This document shows, in pieces, positions 1 through 8,422 of a stretch of 64,000 nt of DNA (within the stretch, counting starts at the first letter, position 1; every line of letters starts with the position of its first letter). The stretch is from Bartonella sp. M0283. GTDB lineage: Bacteria > Pseudomonadota > Alphaproteobacteria > Rhizobiales > Rhizobiaceae. The position numbers and the translations under genes were made by a program. The notes below the pieces were generated by a model, which saw nothing but the letters and a program-made list of their open reading frames with translations, searched no databases and was not told where the DNA came from. The DNA lies in NCBI RefSeq assembly GCF_016100455.1, contig NZ_JACFSK010000001.1:1240001-1304000 (forward strand), written 5' to 3'.

Positions 1-551
1 TGGCCGCCCGGAATAATTAATGATTGCCCGACACGGATTGCACCATTGCTCAAACCGTTAGCACTTTTAAGCGATTCGACGCTTACACCGGTTTTCCGCG
101 AAACACTATAAAGTGTGTCGCCGCTTTGTACGATATAGCTACCATTTTTCTTTGATGCCGATTGTGAGGGCATTGACGAAGACGATGATGACATCTGCCC
201 AAGATTGTGCGGCGGTGTCCCTAAGACCTGACCAGCTGATGCTACCTGCGTTGGCTGGGAAGGAGAAGAACTATAAGTCGGTTGGGATTGTGACTGGGCT
301 GCCTGATAGGAAGGCTGACCGGCTACCGGCGGCAACTCGCTGCTCTGGATTGAGCCGGTGGTTTGCGGCATTTGTTGGTAACCGGCTTGTTTGTTGATCG
401 CCTGTTGTTGATTGGCGGTAGCACCGGTATAAAAACTGTCGGTAAACCGTTGAGTACCTGAACTACATCCAGCGGCAAAACCAGCTAGGATGAACAATGC
501 CGCTGTTCGAAGATAGCGGTGCGAAGCTTTACTCATAACTTTCAAACGCAT
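1..551 (-). CDS. LysM-domain lipoprotein, NlpD/LppB-like, 3' part outside window
   Basis: This is the N-terminal 183 residues of an outer-membrane lipoprotein; the rest lies beyond the left edge. A short signal peptide ends in a lipobox (FAAGC, Cys29). A long Gln/Ser/Pro/Thr-rich linker follows (about residues 40-135), then a LysM module (about 137-181, with VQSGDTLYSISRKTG) that binds peptidoglycan. In this family a C-terminal M23 peptidase or a degenerate, amidase-activating M23 domain normally follows; that part is not visible and is inferred from position next to surE and pcm, as in the surE-pcm-nlpD cluster of many proteobacteria. Start chosen at the ATG at 551, preceded by GGA eight bases upstream; a second in-frame ATG lies at 536 (residue 6). 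Likely role: septal wall splitting or amidase control in the periplasm. Confidence 0.85.
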   Translation of the reverse strand, partial: MRLKVMSKASHRYLRTAALFILAGFAAGCSSGTQRFTDSFYTGATANQQQAINKQAGYQQMPQTTGSIQSSELPPVAGQPSYQAAQSQSQPTYSSSPSQPTQVASAGQVLGTPPHNLGQMSSSSSSMPSQSASKKNGSYIVQSGDTLYSVSRKTGVSVESLKSANGLSNGAIRVGQSLIIPGG

Positions 552-813
552 GTTTTTTGTCCATTTACCCGATACTCAACTATAGCCATTAAAACGTGTT
601 AATGTTACTCGACGGTTAAAATTTCGATTAAGGTTAAAAAAAATTATTGCCCGTCGAAATAGACCCCCTGCCTCATGAACTGATCACAAGCACATATTAT
701 TATATATAATTTACGAGGAGTTGAAAAAAGCCTATCAGAGGGATTAAGCCTTTTTGTCGTCTGACGATTTTCAATATAGCTATTGATTTTTGGAAACCAT
801 GTTTCCGAGAAAA

Positions 814-1473
814 TCACAGAATAGCTGCAACGCCTTCGATGAAGGGTTGGTAGCGCACTCTGAACATATCTGTCCTCTCGAACCTGCTTCCGGTCTTGCG
901 ATAGCGTACAACCATCTGTTCGCCTTCGTCCGGTCCGATAGCTTCGATAAGCACACCATTGGCTGCCAACAATTCAAGAAATTCCTGTGGATCACGATTA
1001 CGTGATGGCCACACCAATATCCGGTCATAAGGACCTGACCCCGACAAAGCGCGGCTGCCGTCCATTTGTCGTAAAACAATATTATCTATTTCCAGTGCGT
1101 GAAATCTCTGACGTGCAATGTCGCATAAAGTTTTATATCTTTCGACCGTCGTTACTCGACCCGCAAGTCTTGCAATCAAAGCAGCGGTAAAGCCCGAGCC
1201 AGTTCCGATCTCGAGCACACGATGTTTCTTTTCAAGAGACAATGCAGAAATAATATATAATTGTTCTTCAAGCCTCTCGATATATTCGCCGCATTCTATC
1301 GGGATAACCTTATTCTCATAAGCACTGTCGGTAAAAGGCGCCGAAACAAAGTCCCGACGCGATGTGCGCTCAAGGGCTGCAAACAAAGCCATGTCATCAA
1401 GCCCCCTGCCCCGCATTTTCAGGACAAGGCTTATCAGTTCTTCCCGTTCCGACATAGGGGGCACAGCTTCCAT
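814..1473 (-). CDS. pcm: Protein-L-isoaspartate O-methyltransferase
   Basis: Cytoplasmic repair enzyme of 219 residues that methylates isoaspartyl residues in damaged proteins using S-adenosylmethionine. The SAM-binding motif I is clear at about residues 86-100 (VLEIGTGSGFTAALIARL), and the family's overall length fits. It starts four bases after surE ends, so the two are almost certainly co-transcribed, as in many proteobacteria. Odd point: the segment that normally reads close to GQTISQP reads CGEYIERLEEQL here (residues 61-72), so the substrate loop is divergent. The 3' end is followed by about 260 bases without a gene before the lipoprotein gene. Family assignment is firm; activity on isoaspartate is inferred. 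Confidence 0.9.
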   Translation of the reverse strand: MEAVPPMSEREELISLVLKMRGRGLDDMALFAALERTSRRDFVSAPFTDSAYENKVIPIECGEYIERLEEQLYIISALSLEKKHRVLEIGTGSGFTAALIARLAGRVTTVERYKTLCDIARQRFHALEIDNIVLRQMDGSRALSGSGPYDRILVWPSRNRDPQEFLELLAANGVLIEAIGPDEGEQMVVRYRKTGSRFERTDMFRVRYQPFIEGVAAIL

Positions 1474-1477
1474 CCCT

Positions 1478-2242
1478 CTATTTTCCCAAGAGCGCTTTTT
1501 CTAATACATCCAAAAATCTATGTGCTGTCAGATCAAGTTCTATCGGAGTAACAGAAATAGCCTTCTCCTGAAGCACATCAATATCTGTTTTTTCCTTGTT
1601 CTTGCCTTTTCCTCTACTGAAATACATCCAGTAATAAGGTAGGCCACGACCATCAGCGCGTTTATCGATAAGTATCTGGTGTCCGCGGTTACCAAGCGGA
1701 GCAACAGACAATCCTGTCACCTCGTCAGCTTCGCAAGCAGGGAAATTCACATTGAGCAAAACACCTTCGGGAAGCCGAATTTTTACGAGCTTTTTCAAAA
1801 TAGCCGGAGCAAGAGATAAAACTGTATTCCAAGGAATATTGTCGCGATTCGTTTCGTGCAAAAATTCTTGTGAAAGAGCAATCGAGCGGATTCCCTGCAG
1901 CATCCCCTCTACCGCACCCGAAACCGTTCCCGAATAGCTTACATCGTCAGCTAGATTACCTCCGGCATTAACCCCCGAAAGAACAAGATCGGGCAGTTCC
2001 GGCATAATATGCTTGACCGCCATAATGACACAATCGGTGGGAGTGCCTTTCAAAGCAAAATGTTTTTCATCAATTTGACGCAAACGTAAAGGCTCTGAAA
2101 TTGTCAATGAATGCGAAACACCACTTTGATCTTCTTCCGGAGCGACAACCCAGACATCATCAGAGAGTTGACGGGCGATCTGTTCAAGAATTTTCAGCCC
2201 TTCCGCATGAATGCCGTCATCATTGGTTAGCAAAATACGCAT
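1478..2242 (-). CDS. surE: 5'/3'-nucleotidase SurE
   Basis: Metal-dependent nucleoside-monophosphate phosphatase of 254 residues, linked to stationary-phase survival. The N-terminus [10 protein letters not shown] carries the paired metal-binding aspartates (Asp8, Asp9); Ser40 (DQSGVSHS) and Asn92 (SGVNAGGN) are the other conserved metal-site residues. Length matches the family. It lies between serS (20-base gap upstream) and pcm (four-base gap downstream) on the same strand, which indicates one transcript. The ATG at 2242 encodes the canonical N-terminus, so the start is secure. Confidence 0.96.
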   Translation of the reverse strand: MRILLTNDDGIHAEGLKILEQIARQLSDDVWVVAPEEDQSGVSHSLTISEPLRLRQIDEKHFALKGTPTDCVIMAVKHIMPELPDLVLSGVNAGGNLADDVSYSGTVSGAVEGMLQGIRSIALSQEFLHETNRDNIPWNTVLSLAPAILKKLVKIRLPEGVLLNVNFPACEADEVTGLSVAPLGNRGHQILIDKRADGRGLPYYWMYFSRGKGKNKEKTDIDVLQEKAISVTPIELDLTAHRFLDVLEKALLGK

Positions 2243-2262
2243 ATTGAAGTTCCCTGAAATTT

Positions 2263-3540
2263 TTACGCTTCAATCCGTTCCAATCCACCCATATAAGGGC
2301 GAAGAACGTCCGGTATAACTACAGAACCATCTTTTTGCTGATAATTTTCCATAACTGCAATGAGACAGCGCCCGACGGCAACGCCAGAACCATTCAGAGT
2401 ATGAACAAAGCGCGTCGATTTTTCGCCTTCTTTGCGATAACGCGCATTCATACGCCGCGCCTGAAAGTCACCACATACCGAGCAGCTCGAGATTTCGCGA
2501 TAGGTATTTTGCCCCGGCAACCACACTTCAAGGTCATATGTTTTGCGGGAACTAAATCCCATATCGCCGGTACATAAAGTAATTGTCCGGAATGGAAGAC
2601 CCAGACGTTTTAAAATATCTTCAGCGCACCCTGTCATGCGTTCCAATTCATCCAAAGAACTGTCTTCGTCGGTAATAGACACCATTTCGACTTTCCAGAA
2701 CTGGTGTTGGCGCAACATACCGCGCGTATCACGACCGGCAGCACCGGCTTCCGAACGGAAGCACGGGGTCAAGGCAGTGACGCGAATCGGGAGCTTTTTG
2801 GCGTCCAGAATATCGCCTGCAACGAGATTCGTCAGTGGTACTTCTGCCGTTGGAATAAGCCAACGCCCGTCTGTTGTCTCAAACAGGTCTTCGGCAAATT
2901 TGGGCAGTTGGGCAGTGCCGAAAAGCGCGCTGTCACGAACGAGAACCGGAACTGAAACTTCACGATAGCCATGTTCCAGCGTGTGGACATCAATCATGAA
3001 TTGGCCAAGTGCCCTTTCGAGACGGGCAAGCTGTCCCGACAATACTGTGAAACGTGCGCCGGAAAGTTTCACCGCACGATCAAAATCCATTTGGCCGAGT
3101 TTTTCACCAATTTCGAAATGTTGTTTGGGTTCGAACGGGAAAGACGGTGGTGTTCCCACCTTATAACGTTCGACATTGTCATTTTCGTCGCGCCCTACCG
3201 GCACATCGTCAAGCGGAATATTAGGAATACGGGACAGTGCGTCATCAAGAGCGGCTGTCAGCTCTTTTCCTTTTGTCTCTGCTGTTGAAAGGAATGTTTT
3301 GAGTTCTGCCACTTCCGACTTCAAGGCTTCGGCCCGGTCCTTATCACCGGATGCCATAGCCTGTGCAATTTCTTTTGAAGCGGCATTGCGTCTTTCCTGC
3401 GCAACCTGAACGTGAGAAACGTGATTACGACGCTCAAGATCAAGCGCTATCAGTTTCTCTGCCTGTGGTTCGGCACTACGTTTTGCCAAAGCTTCGTCGA
3501 GTTTCTGCGGATTTTCTCGAATCCATTTGATATCAAGCAT
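2263..3540 (-). CDS. serS: Serine--tRNA ligase
   Basis: Class II aminoacyl-tRNA synthetase charging tRNA-Ser, about 425 residues. The N-terminal part is a charged helical hairpin (tRNA-binding coiled coil, about residues 25-110). Class II motif 2 is visible as [18 protein letters not shown] and motif 3 as [18 protein letters not shown] near the C-terminus. The start is set at the ATG at 3540 ([10 protein letters not shown], the usual family N-terminus), which has an AGGA ribosome-binding site about nine bases upstream; a start at 3558 would add six residues with no family support. It heads the serS-surE-pcm group and lies 61 bases after tatC. Confidence 0.97.
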   Translation of the reverse strand: MLDIKWIRENPQKLDEALAKRSAEPQAEKLIALDLERRNHVSHVQVAQERRNAASKEIAQAMASGDKDRAEALKSEVAELKTFLSTAETKGKELTAALDDALSRIPNIPLDDVPVGRDENDNVERYKVGTPPSFPFEPKQHFEIGEKLGQMDFDRAVKLSGARFTVLSGQLARLERALGQFMIDVHTLEHGYREVSVPVLVRDSALFGTAQLPKFAEDLFETTDGRWLIPTAEVPLTNLVAGDILDAKKLPIRVTALTPCFRSEAGAAGRDTRGMLRQHQFWKVEMVSITDEDSSLDELERMTGCAEDILKRLGLPFRTITLCTGDMGFSSRKTYDLEVWLPGQNTYREISSCSVCGDFQARRMNARYRKEGEKSTRFVHTLNGSGVAVGRCLIAVMENYQQKDGSVVIPDVLRPYMGGLERIEA

Positions 3541-3601
3541 CAAGATATTCCTGTACAAATTTTTTTAATTCTATTTCTGTTCTTAAACCACAATGGCCTA
3601 A

Positions 3602-4399
3602 TCAGGAAGCCTTGTTATTTTGTTTTGCCTGTTTCTTTTCAATCCAGCGTGAAACAATAATAGAAACTTCATAGAGCAGAATTGTCGGAAGAGCGACGCC
3701 GAACATCGTAAAGAAATCGGAAGGTGTCACCATTGCCGCCACAACAACGGCAATCAGAATTGCCCATTTCCGTTTGGAAACCAGCATTTTCGACGTAATA
3801 AGTCCGGCTTTTGTCAACAGGCTGGTCACAAGAGGAAGCTGGAAAATAAGTCCGAATATGAGAATGAAAGATTGCATGAAGCTCAGATAATCGGAAATAC
3901 GTGCAATAAATTCAACTTTCAAATGAGAATCAGGCAATAATTGCTGTGACAGTGAAAACCACAACATCATCGGTGCAAGCACACAATAAACAAATGCTCC
4001 ACCTAAGAGAAACAATACCGGCGCACTGATGAGAAATGGCAAAAAAGCGCGCCTCTCGTTGCGATAGAGGCCCGGCGCAATAAAGCTGTATAACTGGAAC
4101 GCAAGATAGGGAAATGACAAAATGACACCGCCAAAAGCTGCAAGCTTCATTTTGGTCAGAAAAGTTTCCCAAACCTGTGTTGATTGCAAACGGATGCTGT
4201 CAGGATTACCACCCGAAATTTTCATTGCCCATTGATAAGGCCACAACAGAAAATTCAGAATATAATCCTTGACGAAAAAGCAAATAATAAAGGCAATGGC
4301 GAATGCAATCAAAGATACGATGATGCGGTGACGCAACTCGATCAAATGATCCAGTAGCGGTGCCGAGCTTGCTTCGACTTCGTCTTCATCCTCATGCAC
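3602..4399 (-). CDS. tatC: Sec-independent protein translocase TatC
   Basis: Core receptor subunit of the twin-arginine translocase in the inner membrane, 265 residues. It shows the six hydrophobic helices of the family, beginning LIELRHRIIVSLIAFAIAF after a short acidic N-terminal tail, and the conserved loop with SFPYLAFQLYSFIAPGL. With TatB it binds twin-arginine signal peptides of folded exported proteins. It is the third gene of a complete tatA-tatB-tatC set on the minus strand, 21 bases after tatB. No anomalies in the ORF. Confidence 0.97.
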   Translation of the reverse strand: MHEDEDEVEASSAPLLDHLIELRHRIIVSLIAFAIAFIICFFVKDYILNFLLWPYQWAMKISGGNPDSIRLQSTQVWETFLTKMKLAAFGGVILSFPYLAFQLYSFIAPGLYRNERRAFLPFLISAPVLFLLGGAFVYCVLAPMMLWFSLSQQLLPDSHLKVEFIARISDYLSFMQSFILIFGLIFQLPLVTSLLTKAGLITSKMLVSKRKWAILIAVVVAAMVTPSDFFTMFGVALPTILLYEVSIIVSRWIEKKQAKQNNKAS

Positions 4400-4420
4400 G
4401 ATGATTTTTTCCTATTTTAT

Positions 4421-5197
4421 TCAAACGTCCGCAGTGGTTGTCTTTTTGCCCCCTGAAACAACCTTTTTTACAGTTTTCTGTTCTTGTGCAGAAGCTTTTA
4501 TAGCCCCGCTTATATTGGCCTTTTTCGACGATGACGGTTTAGCCGTCGCAGAAACCTTACGCTTAGCCGCCGTTTTCGGTTTGGAAGTTGTGGACTGTTT
4601 TTCTGTTATCTTGCCGTTAGCCGATTTTCCAGCTGTCGGCTTTGCTTCTTTCACTTCAGGCGATGTTTGCGTTGCCGGATGTTCCTCCGTTGCCACACTG
4701 TCACCTCCTGCAGAGGCTGTTGTAACTGTTGCTGACTGGAATTTTTCATCATCAACTATTCTGACAGAGCTTTCCGTTTCTCTATTCGACGTAACAGCTT
4801 GCGAATTTGATTTGTCCGATGCTCTATCAGCTTCACCTGATGATTTATTATCCGATTGTTCCGAAGATTGATCGTTTATGCTTGATGTCTCTGCATCCTG
4901 ATGCCCATCAATACTCGCTTTGACATCTTTTGCGACGTCTCGAATAGGATCGAATATTTCGGTTAGCTTTTTGCGAGGATCAAGGTCCTTTACATCGGTA
5001 AGAGTTTTTTGCAAATCATCAAGCTCGGCTTCATGCATAGCTTCGTCGAATTGGCGACGGAACTCGTTTGCCGTCGTGCGCATACGCGCCGTTGCCTTGC
5101 CGATCGCTTTTAACATTTTCGGCAAGTCTTTCGGGCCGACCACAACAATCAGCACGATAAGGATGACAATAAATTCCGGTCCATCAATTCCGAACAT
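4421..5197 (-). CDS. tatB: Sec-independent protein translocase TatB
   Basis: Inner-membrane subunit that works with TatC in twin-arginine substrate recognition. The N-terminus (MFGIDGPEFIVILIVLIVVV) is a single hydrophobic helix followed by GPKDLPKMLKAIGKATARMR, the TatB hinge and amphipathic helix. Residues from about 100 to 258 are a low-complexity Ser/Lys/Thr/Glu-rich tail with no recognisable domain. Long tails of this kind are common on rhizobial TatB, but this one makes up more than half of the protein. It lies between tatA (62-base gap) and tatC (21-base gap). Confidence 0.95.
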   Translation of the reverse strand: MFGIDGPEFIVILIVLIVVVGPKDLPKMLKAIGKATARMRTTANEFRRQFDEAMHEAELDDLQKTLTDVKDLDPRKKLTEIFDPIRDVAKDVKASIDGHQDAETSSINDQSSEQSDNKSSGEADRASDKSNSQAVTSNRETESSVRIVDDEKFQSATVTTASAGGDSVATEEHPATQTSPEVKEAKPTAGKSANGKITEKQSTTSKPKTAAKRKVSATAKPSSSKKANISGAIKASAQEQKTVKKVVSGGKKTTTADV

Positions 5198-5259
5198 TAT
5201 TCAAAGACCCTTTCCAATAAGAAAGGCTTTCTCAAGAAAAGCTCTGACAACAAAAAACT

Positions 5260-5589
5260 TTACGATTTCGTCGTTTTACGTTGAGTTGTTTTAGCTTTCG
5301 ATTTTGTTGAACGGGATGCAGTTTTCGCTGCCGCCGGTTTACGGGTACTTGCTACACGTTTGGCCGGCTGAACCGTTTCTTCCGGCTGAACATCAATGGT
5401 TTTGATTTCCGGCCGCTCTGCCGGTTGTTGAGCTTCAACCTCGTCATCGTCTTCTTTCAGACCTTTTTTGAAACTCTTGATACCTTTGGCAAAATCGCCC
5501 ATGAATTCCGAAATTTTACCACGACCGAATAGGACAAGAATGATGAGTAGGATCACTATGAGGTGAACAGGTGAAAGGAAATTTCCCAT
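5260..5589 (-). CDS. tatA: Sec-independent protein translocase TatA
   Basis: Pore-forming or membrane-thinning subunit of the Tat system, 109 residues. It has one N-terminal transmembrane helix ([20 protein letters not shown]), the conserved [20 protein letters not shown] amphipathic helix, and a Lys/Arg/Thr-rich C-terminal tail (about residues 45-109). Many TatA proteins are shorter (about 70-90 residues), so the basic tail is a mild extension. First gene of the tatABC group, 114 bases after scpB. Confidence 0.95.
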   Translation of the reverse strand: MGNFLSPVHLIVILLIILVLFGRGKISEFMGDFAKGIKSFKKGLKEDDDEVEAQQPAERPEIKTIDVQPEETVQPAKRVASTRKPAAAKTASRSTKSKAKTTQRKTTKS

Positions 5590-5703
5590 TATGTACTCTC
5601 TTCAATGCTGGAACTGTCTTAATGTGTACTTTTAGACACTTTTTTCAAGTCTTTTAAACACAACCACGTGTATTTACATTTTTTATTCCCAAACAAGGTG
5701 ATT

Positions 5704-6408
5704 TTAAGATTTTTCTTCCCGATCAAGTGGACTTAAAAGTCCTAATTGTTCCAAATTGATATCTTCAAGCGGTTCTTCTTCATCGGTCAGAATATCCGGA
5801 TCGGCAGTTGGTGATGGCATACGGAAACTTGATGGTAATCTTGACGATAAAAGACCTGCACCTTTCAGCTCTTCCATCCCCGGTAAATCCGAAATTTCCG
5901 GCAGGCTGAATTCATCCAGAAAAGCAAGGGTCGTTCCGTAAGTGACCGGTCGTCCCGGAACGCGCCTCCTTCCACGAATTTTCACCCAACCTGCTTCCAT
6001 CAGCACATCCAACGTGCCTTTCGATGTTTCAACGCCTCTGACGTCTTCTAGTTCCGCACGCGTTATCGGTTGATGATAGGCAATAATTGCCAGCACTTCC
6101 AAAGCAGCACGGGAAAGTTTCCTTGGCCGCTCTTCTTGCCTGTTCAAAAGAAAGGCAAGATCGGGCGCTGTCCGGAAGGCATAAGCATTACCTACTTTAA
6201 CGAGATTGACCCCGCGTTTTTGGTAATCCTGTTTCAAAACATCCATAATCGCTGCAATATTGGCGCCCTTAGGAAGCCGCTCTTCCAAAGCGCGATCAGT
6301 CACAGGTTCGCTCGACGCAAAAACAATTGCTTCGGCCATGCGAACAAGTTCGGGCGTTATGTTGAGCTCGCCATTTTTATTTTTTTCTGCGTTTTTTTGT
6401 TCAGCCAT
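5704..6408 (-). CDS. scpB: Segregation and condensation protein ScpB
   Basis: Winged-helix partner of ScpA in the SMC-ScpAB condensin that compacts and separates chromosomes, 234 residues. Recognised by the family segment RAALEVLAIIAYHQPITRAE and by GRRRVPGRPVTYGTT. An acidic tail of about 40 residues ends the protein. It overlaps scpA by eight bases, so translation is probably coupled, and scpAB sit between nagZ and tatABC as in most Hyphomicrobiales. Confidence 0.95.
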   Translation of the reverse strand: MAEQKNAEKNKNGELNITPELVRMAEAIVFASSEPVTDRALEERLPKGANIAAIMDVLKQDYQKRGVNLVKVGNAYAFRTAPDLAFLLNRQEERPRKLSRAALEVLAIIAYHQPITRAELEDVRGVETSKGTLDVLMEAGWVKIRGRRRVPGRPVTYGTTLAFLDEFSLPEISDLPGMEELKGAGLLSSRLPSSFRMPSPTADPDILTDEEEPLEDINLEQLGLLSPLDREEKS

Positions 6409-7303
6409 CTTGCTTGCTTTCGGACTTTGCCCCGCCCCCGATATTTATGGTCTTCGGCCCATCAGCCTTTTTGTGCGCACGAAGATAGATCGGAGCAAAA
6501 GGCGCAGCCTGACGGATATCAAGCTGCTTTTCTCTCACCATTTCAAGACTTGCCGCAAAAGTGCTGGCCAATGCAGTGCGACGTTCATAAGCTGTCGGGA
6601 TAAAAGCAAATAGAAACTTGTCTAATGCCTGCCAATCTTTTGCTTCGCCCATCAACCGCACCAAGATTGCGCGCGCTGCTTTTAGCGACCAGACCTCTCT
6701 CTTTCCTACTTCGACGCGTTTCACAGCCTGCCTTTGGCGCAAACCGGCATAAGCCATCAACAGATCATAGAGCGATACATCATAGAGGTGCTTTTTTTCA
6801 ACCACCACCATTTCCGGATTGGCGCGCTTGAAAATATCACGTCCCAAACGGTTACGGTTTACAAGCTGTCCTGCCGCTTCGCGCATGGCTTCAAGCCTCT
6901 GCAAACGGAATTGTAACAATCCGGCTAGTTCTTCGCCACTTTCACCTTCGTCATCCGACCGCTGCGGCACCAGAAGACGGGATTTGAGATAAGCAAGCCA
7001 GGCGGCCATCACCAGATAATCGGCCGCGAGATCGAGTCTCAATTCATGTGCTGTTTTAACGAAATCAAGATATTGTTGTACAAGTTCGACAATGGATATA
7101 TGTGCCAGATCGACTTTCTGGTTACGAGCCAATTGTAACAATAGATCAAGCGGGCCTTCAAACCCTTGAACATCAATAACCAATGTCGGTTCACTGACGC
7201 CGTGTTCCTCATCCTGTTCCCAAATCGGTTCCATTGCTTTTTGAGCACGGTTTCCGTTCGCGTTTTTTAATTTCGGATTAGATTTTTTGTCGTTTTGAGC
7301 CAA
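6401..7303 (-). CDS. scpA: Segregation and condensation protein ScpA
   Basis: Kleisin subunit that bridges the SMC heads, 300 residues. The family hallmark FEGPLDLLLQLARNQKVDL lies near residues 49-67 after a polar N-terminal extension, and YLVMAAWLAYLKSRLLVP follows, a typical ScpA segment. The C-terminal winged helix is expected at about residues 215-275. It lies 12 bases after nagZ and overlaps scpB by eight bases. Confidence 0.95.
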   Translation of the reverse strand: MAQNDKKSNPKLKNANGNRAQKAMEPIWEQDEEHGVSEPTLVIDVQGFEGPLDLLLQLARNQKVDLAHISIVELVQQYLDFVKTAHELRLDLAADYLVMAAWLAYLKSRLLVPQRSDDEGESGEELAGLLQFRLQRLEAMREAAGQLVNRNRLGRDIFKRANPEMVVVEKKHLYDVSLYDLLMAYAGLRQRQAVKRVEVGKREVWSLKAARAILVRLMGEAKDWQALDKFLFAFIPTAYERRTALASTFAASLEMVREKQLDIRQAAPFAPIYLRAHKKADGPKTINIGGGAKSESKQDG

Positions 7304-7315
7304 ATCCGATACCTC

Positions 7316-8323
7316 TTAGCTTAACGCAAGGAGATTTTGAAATTCCTCCCGCAATGCCTTCTCGTCAGTTTGATCGGGTTTGCCAACCCAATTGGTTGCA
7401 TTTTGCGCGCGCTCGAGCGATTTACCTTCAAGCCAAGGCGTTGCTGCAGCGATTTTTTGCATTTCTTCTTTTTCGCCATTGCAATGTAAAACGAGATCAC
7501 ATCCGGCTTCGAAAGCCTCTTTTGCCAAATCACCCAGATCGCCTGAAAGCGCCTTCATCGATAAGTCATCCGTCATCAACAAGCCGTCAAAGTCAATCTC
7601 TTTACGAATAATGCCGCCCACGACCTTTTTTGACAAGGTTGCCGGTTTTTCGGCATCAACGCTTTCATAAACAACATGCGCCGTCATTGCCACCGGAAGA
7701 TCGGATAATGCCTCGAACGGGGCAAAATCATTAAGACGTAAAGTCTCCAGTGACGCATCAACACGGGCAAGGCTTTTGTGGGTGTCGCATAATGCACGAC
7801 CGTGCCCGGGAATATGTTTCATGACCGGCAGGACACCGCCTGCCTTCAACCCTTCTGCGGCTGAACGTCCCAACGCTATGACGGTTTTATAGTCATTGCC
7901 ATAAGCACGTGTACCAATGACATTATCTGCTCCTTCAATCGGCACATCAAGAAGCGGCAGGCAGTCGGCATTTATTCCCAACCGGCGCAGATCAAATGCG
8001 TGAAGACGTGACATGATAAAGGTTGCACGCACCCCTTTTGCTTTATCCTTTTTATAGAGTTCACCTAATGTTGCCGCCGGCGGATAATCGGGCGCTAGCG
8101 GCGCACGCAGCCTTTGAACACGTCCACCTTCCTGATCGATGAAAATAAAAACATCCTCTCGGCCACTTGCCAAGACGAGCGAAGAGGTCAATTGTTTAAC
8201 TTCGTCGGCCGAACCGATATTTCTTGCAAAAAGAATGAAAGCCCAGGGGTGGTTTTCTGCTATAAAATCTTTTTCGGCCGCCGTTAGGCTAAGGCCTGAT
8301 ACACCAACAATCATAGCTTTCAT
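7316..8323 (-). CDS. nagZ: Beta-N-acetylhexosaminidase
   Basis: Glycoside hydrolase family 3 enzyme that removes N-acetylglucosamine from anhydro-muropeptides during wall recycling in the cytoplasm. The GH3/NagZ motif KHIPGHGR is at about residues 169-176, and the nucleophile Asp is in MTDDLSMKAL (about 250-259). No signal peptide, as expected. I chose the ATG at 8323 (MKAMIVGVSG) because an AAGGA lies 11 bases upstream; an ATG at 8332 is too close to that site, and a longer ORF begins at 8377. First gene of the nagZ-scpA-scpB run. Confidence 0.93.
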   Translation of the reverse strand: MKAMIVGVSGLSLTAAEKDFIAENHPWAFILFARNIGSADEVKQLTSSLVLASGREDVFIFIDQEGGRVQRLRAPLAPDYPPAATLGELYKKDKAKGVRATFIMSRLHAFDLRRLGINADCLPLLDVPIEGADNVIGTRAYGNDYKTVIALGRSAAEGLKAGGVLPVMKHIPGHGRALCDTHKSLARVDASLETLRLNDFAPFEALSDLPVAMTAHVVYESVDAEKPATLSKKVVGGIIRKEIDFDGLLMTDDLSMKALSGDLGDLAKEAFEAGCDLVLHCNGEKEEMQKIAAATPWLEGKSLERAQNATNWVGKPDQTDEKALREEFQNLLALS

Positions 8324-8422
8324 ATTTTGCATAGTCCTTAACTGTTTCGCCGTCTCAAGGCGCCTTTCCGAAATCAATTATAACGACTCTATAGCATTTT
8401 TCGAGTATTTGCCGTGACTTAA

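Noticed and set aside
4401..4871. 156-codon open frame on the plus strand
   Set aside because: Antisense to the low-complexity tail of tatB; Ser/Thr/Val-rich product is what the opposite strand of a Lys/Ser-rich tail gives. No family likeness.
4421..8323. Tat, Scp and NagZ genes as a novel linked system
   Set aside because: This neighbourhood is the ordinary, conserved gene order in Hyphomicrobiales and needs no new explanation.
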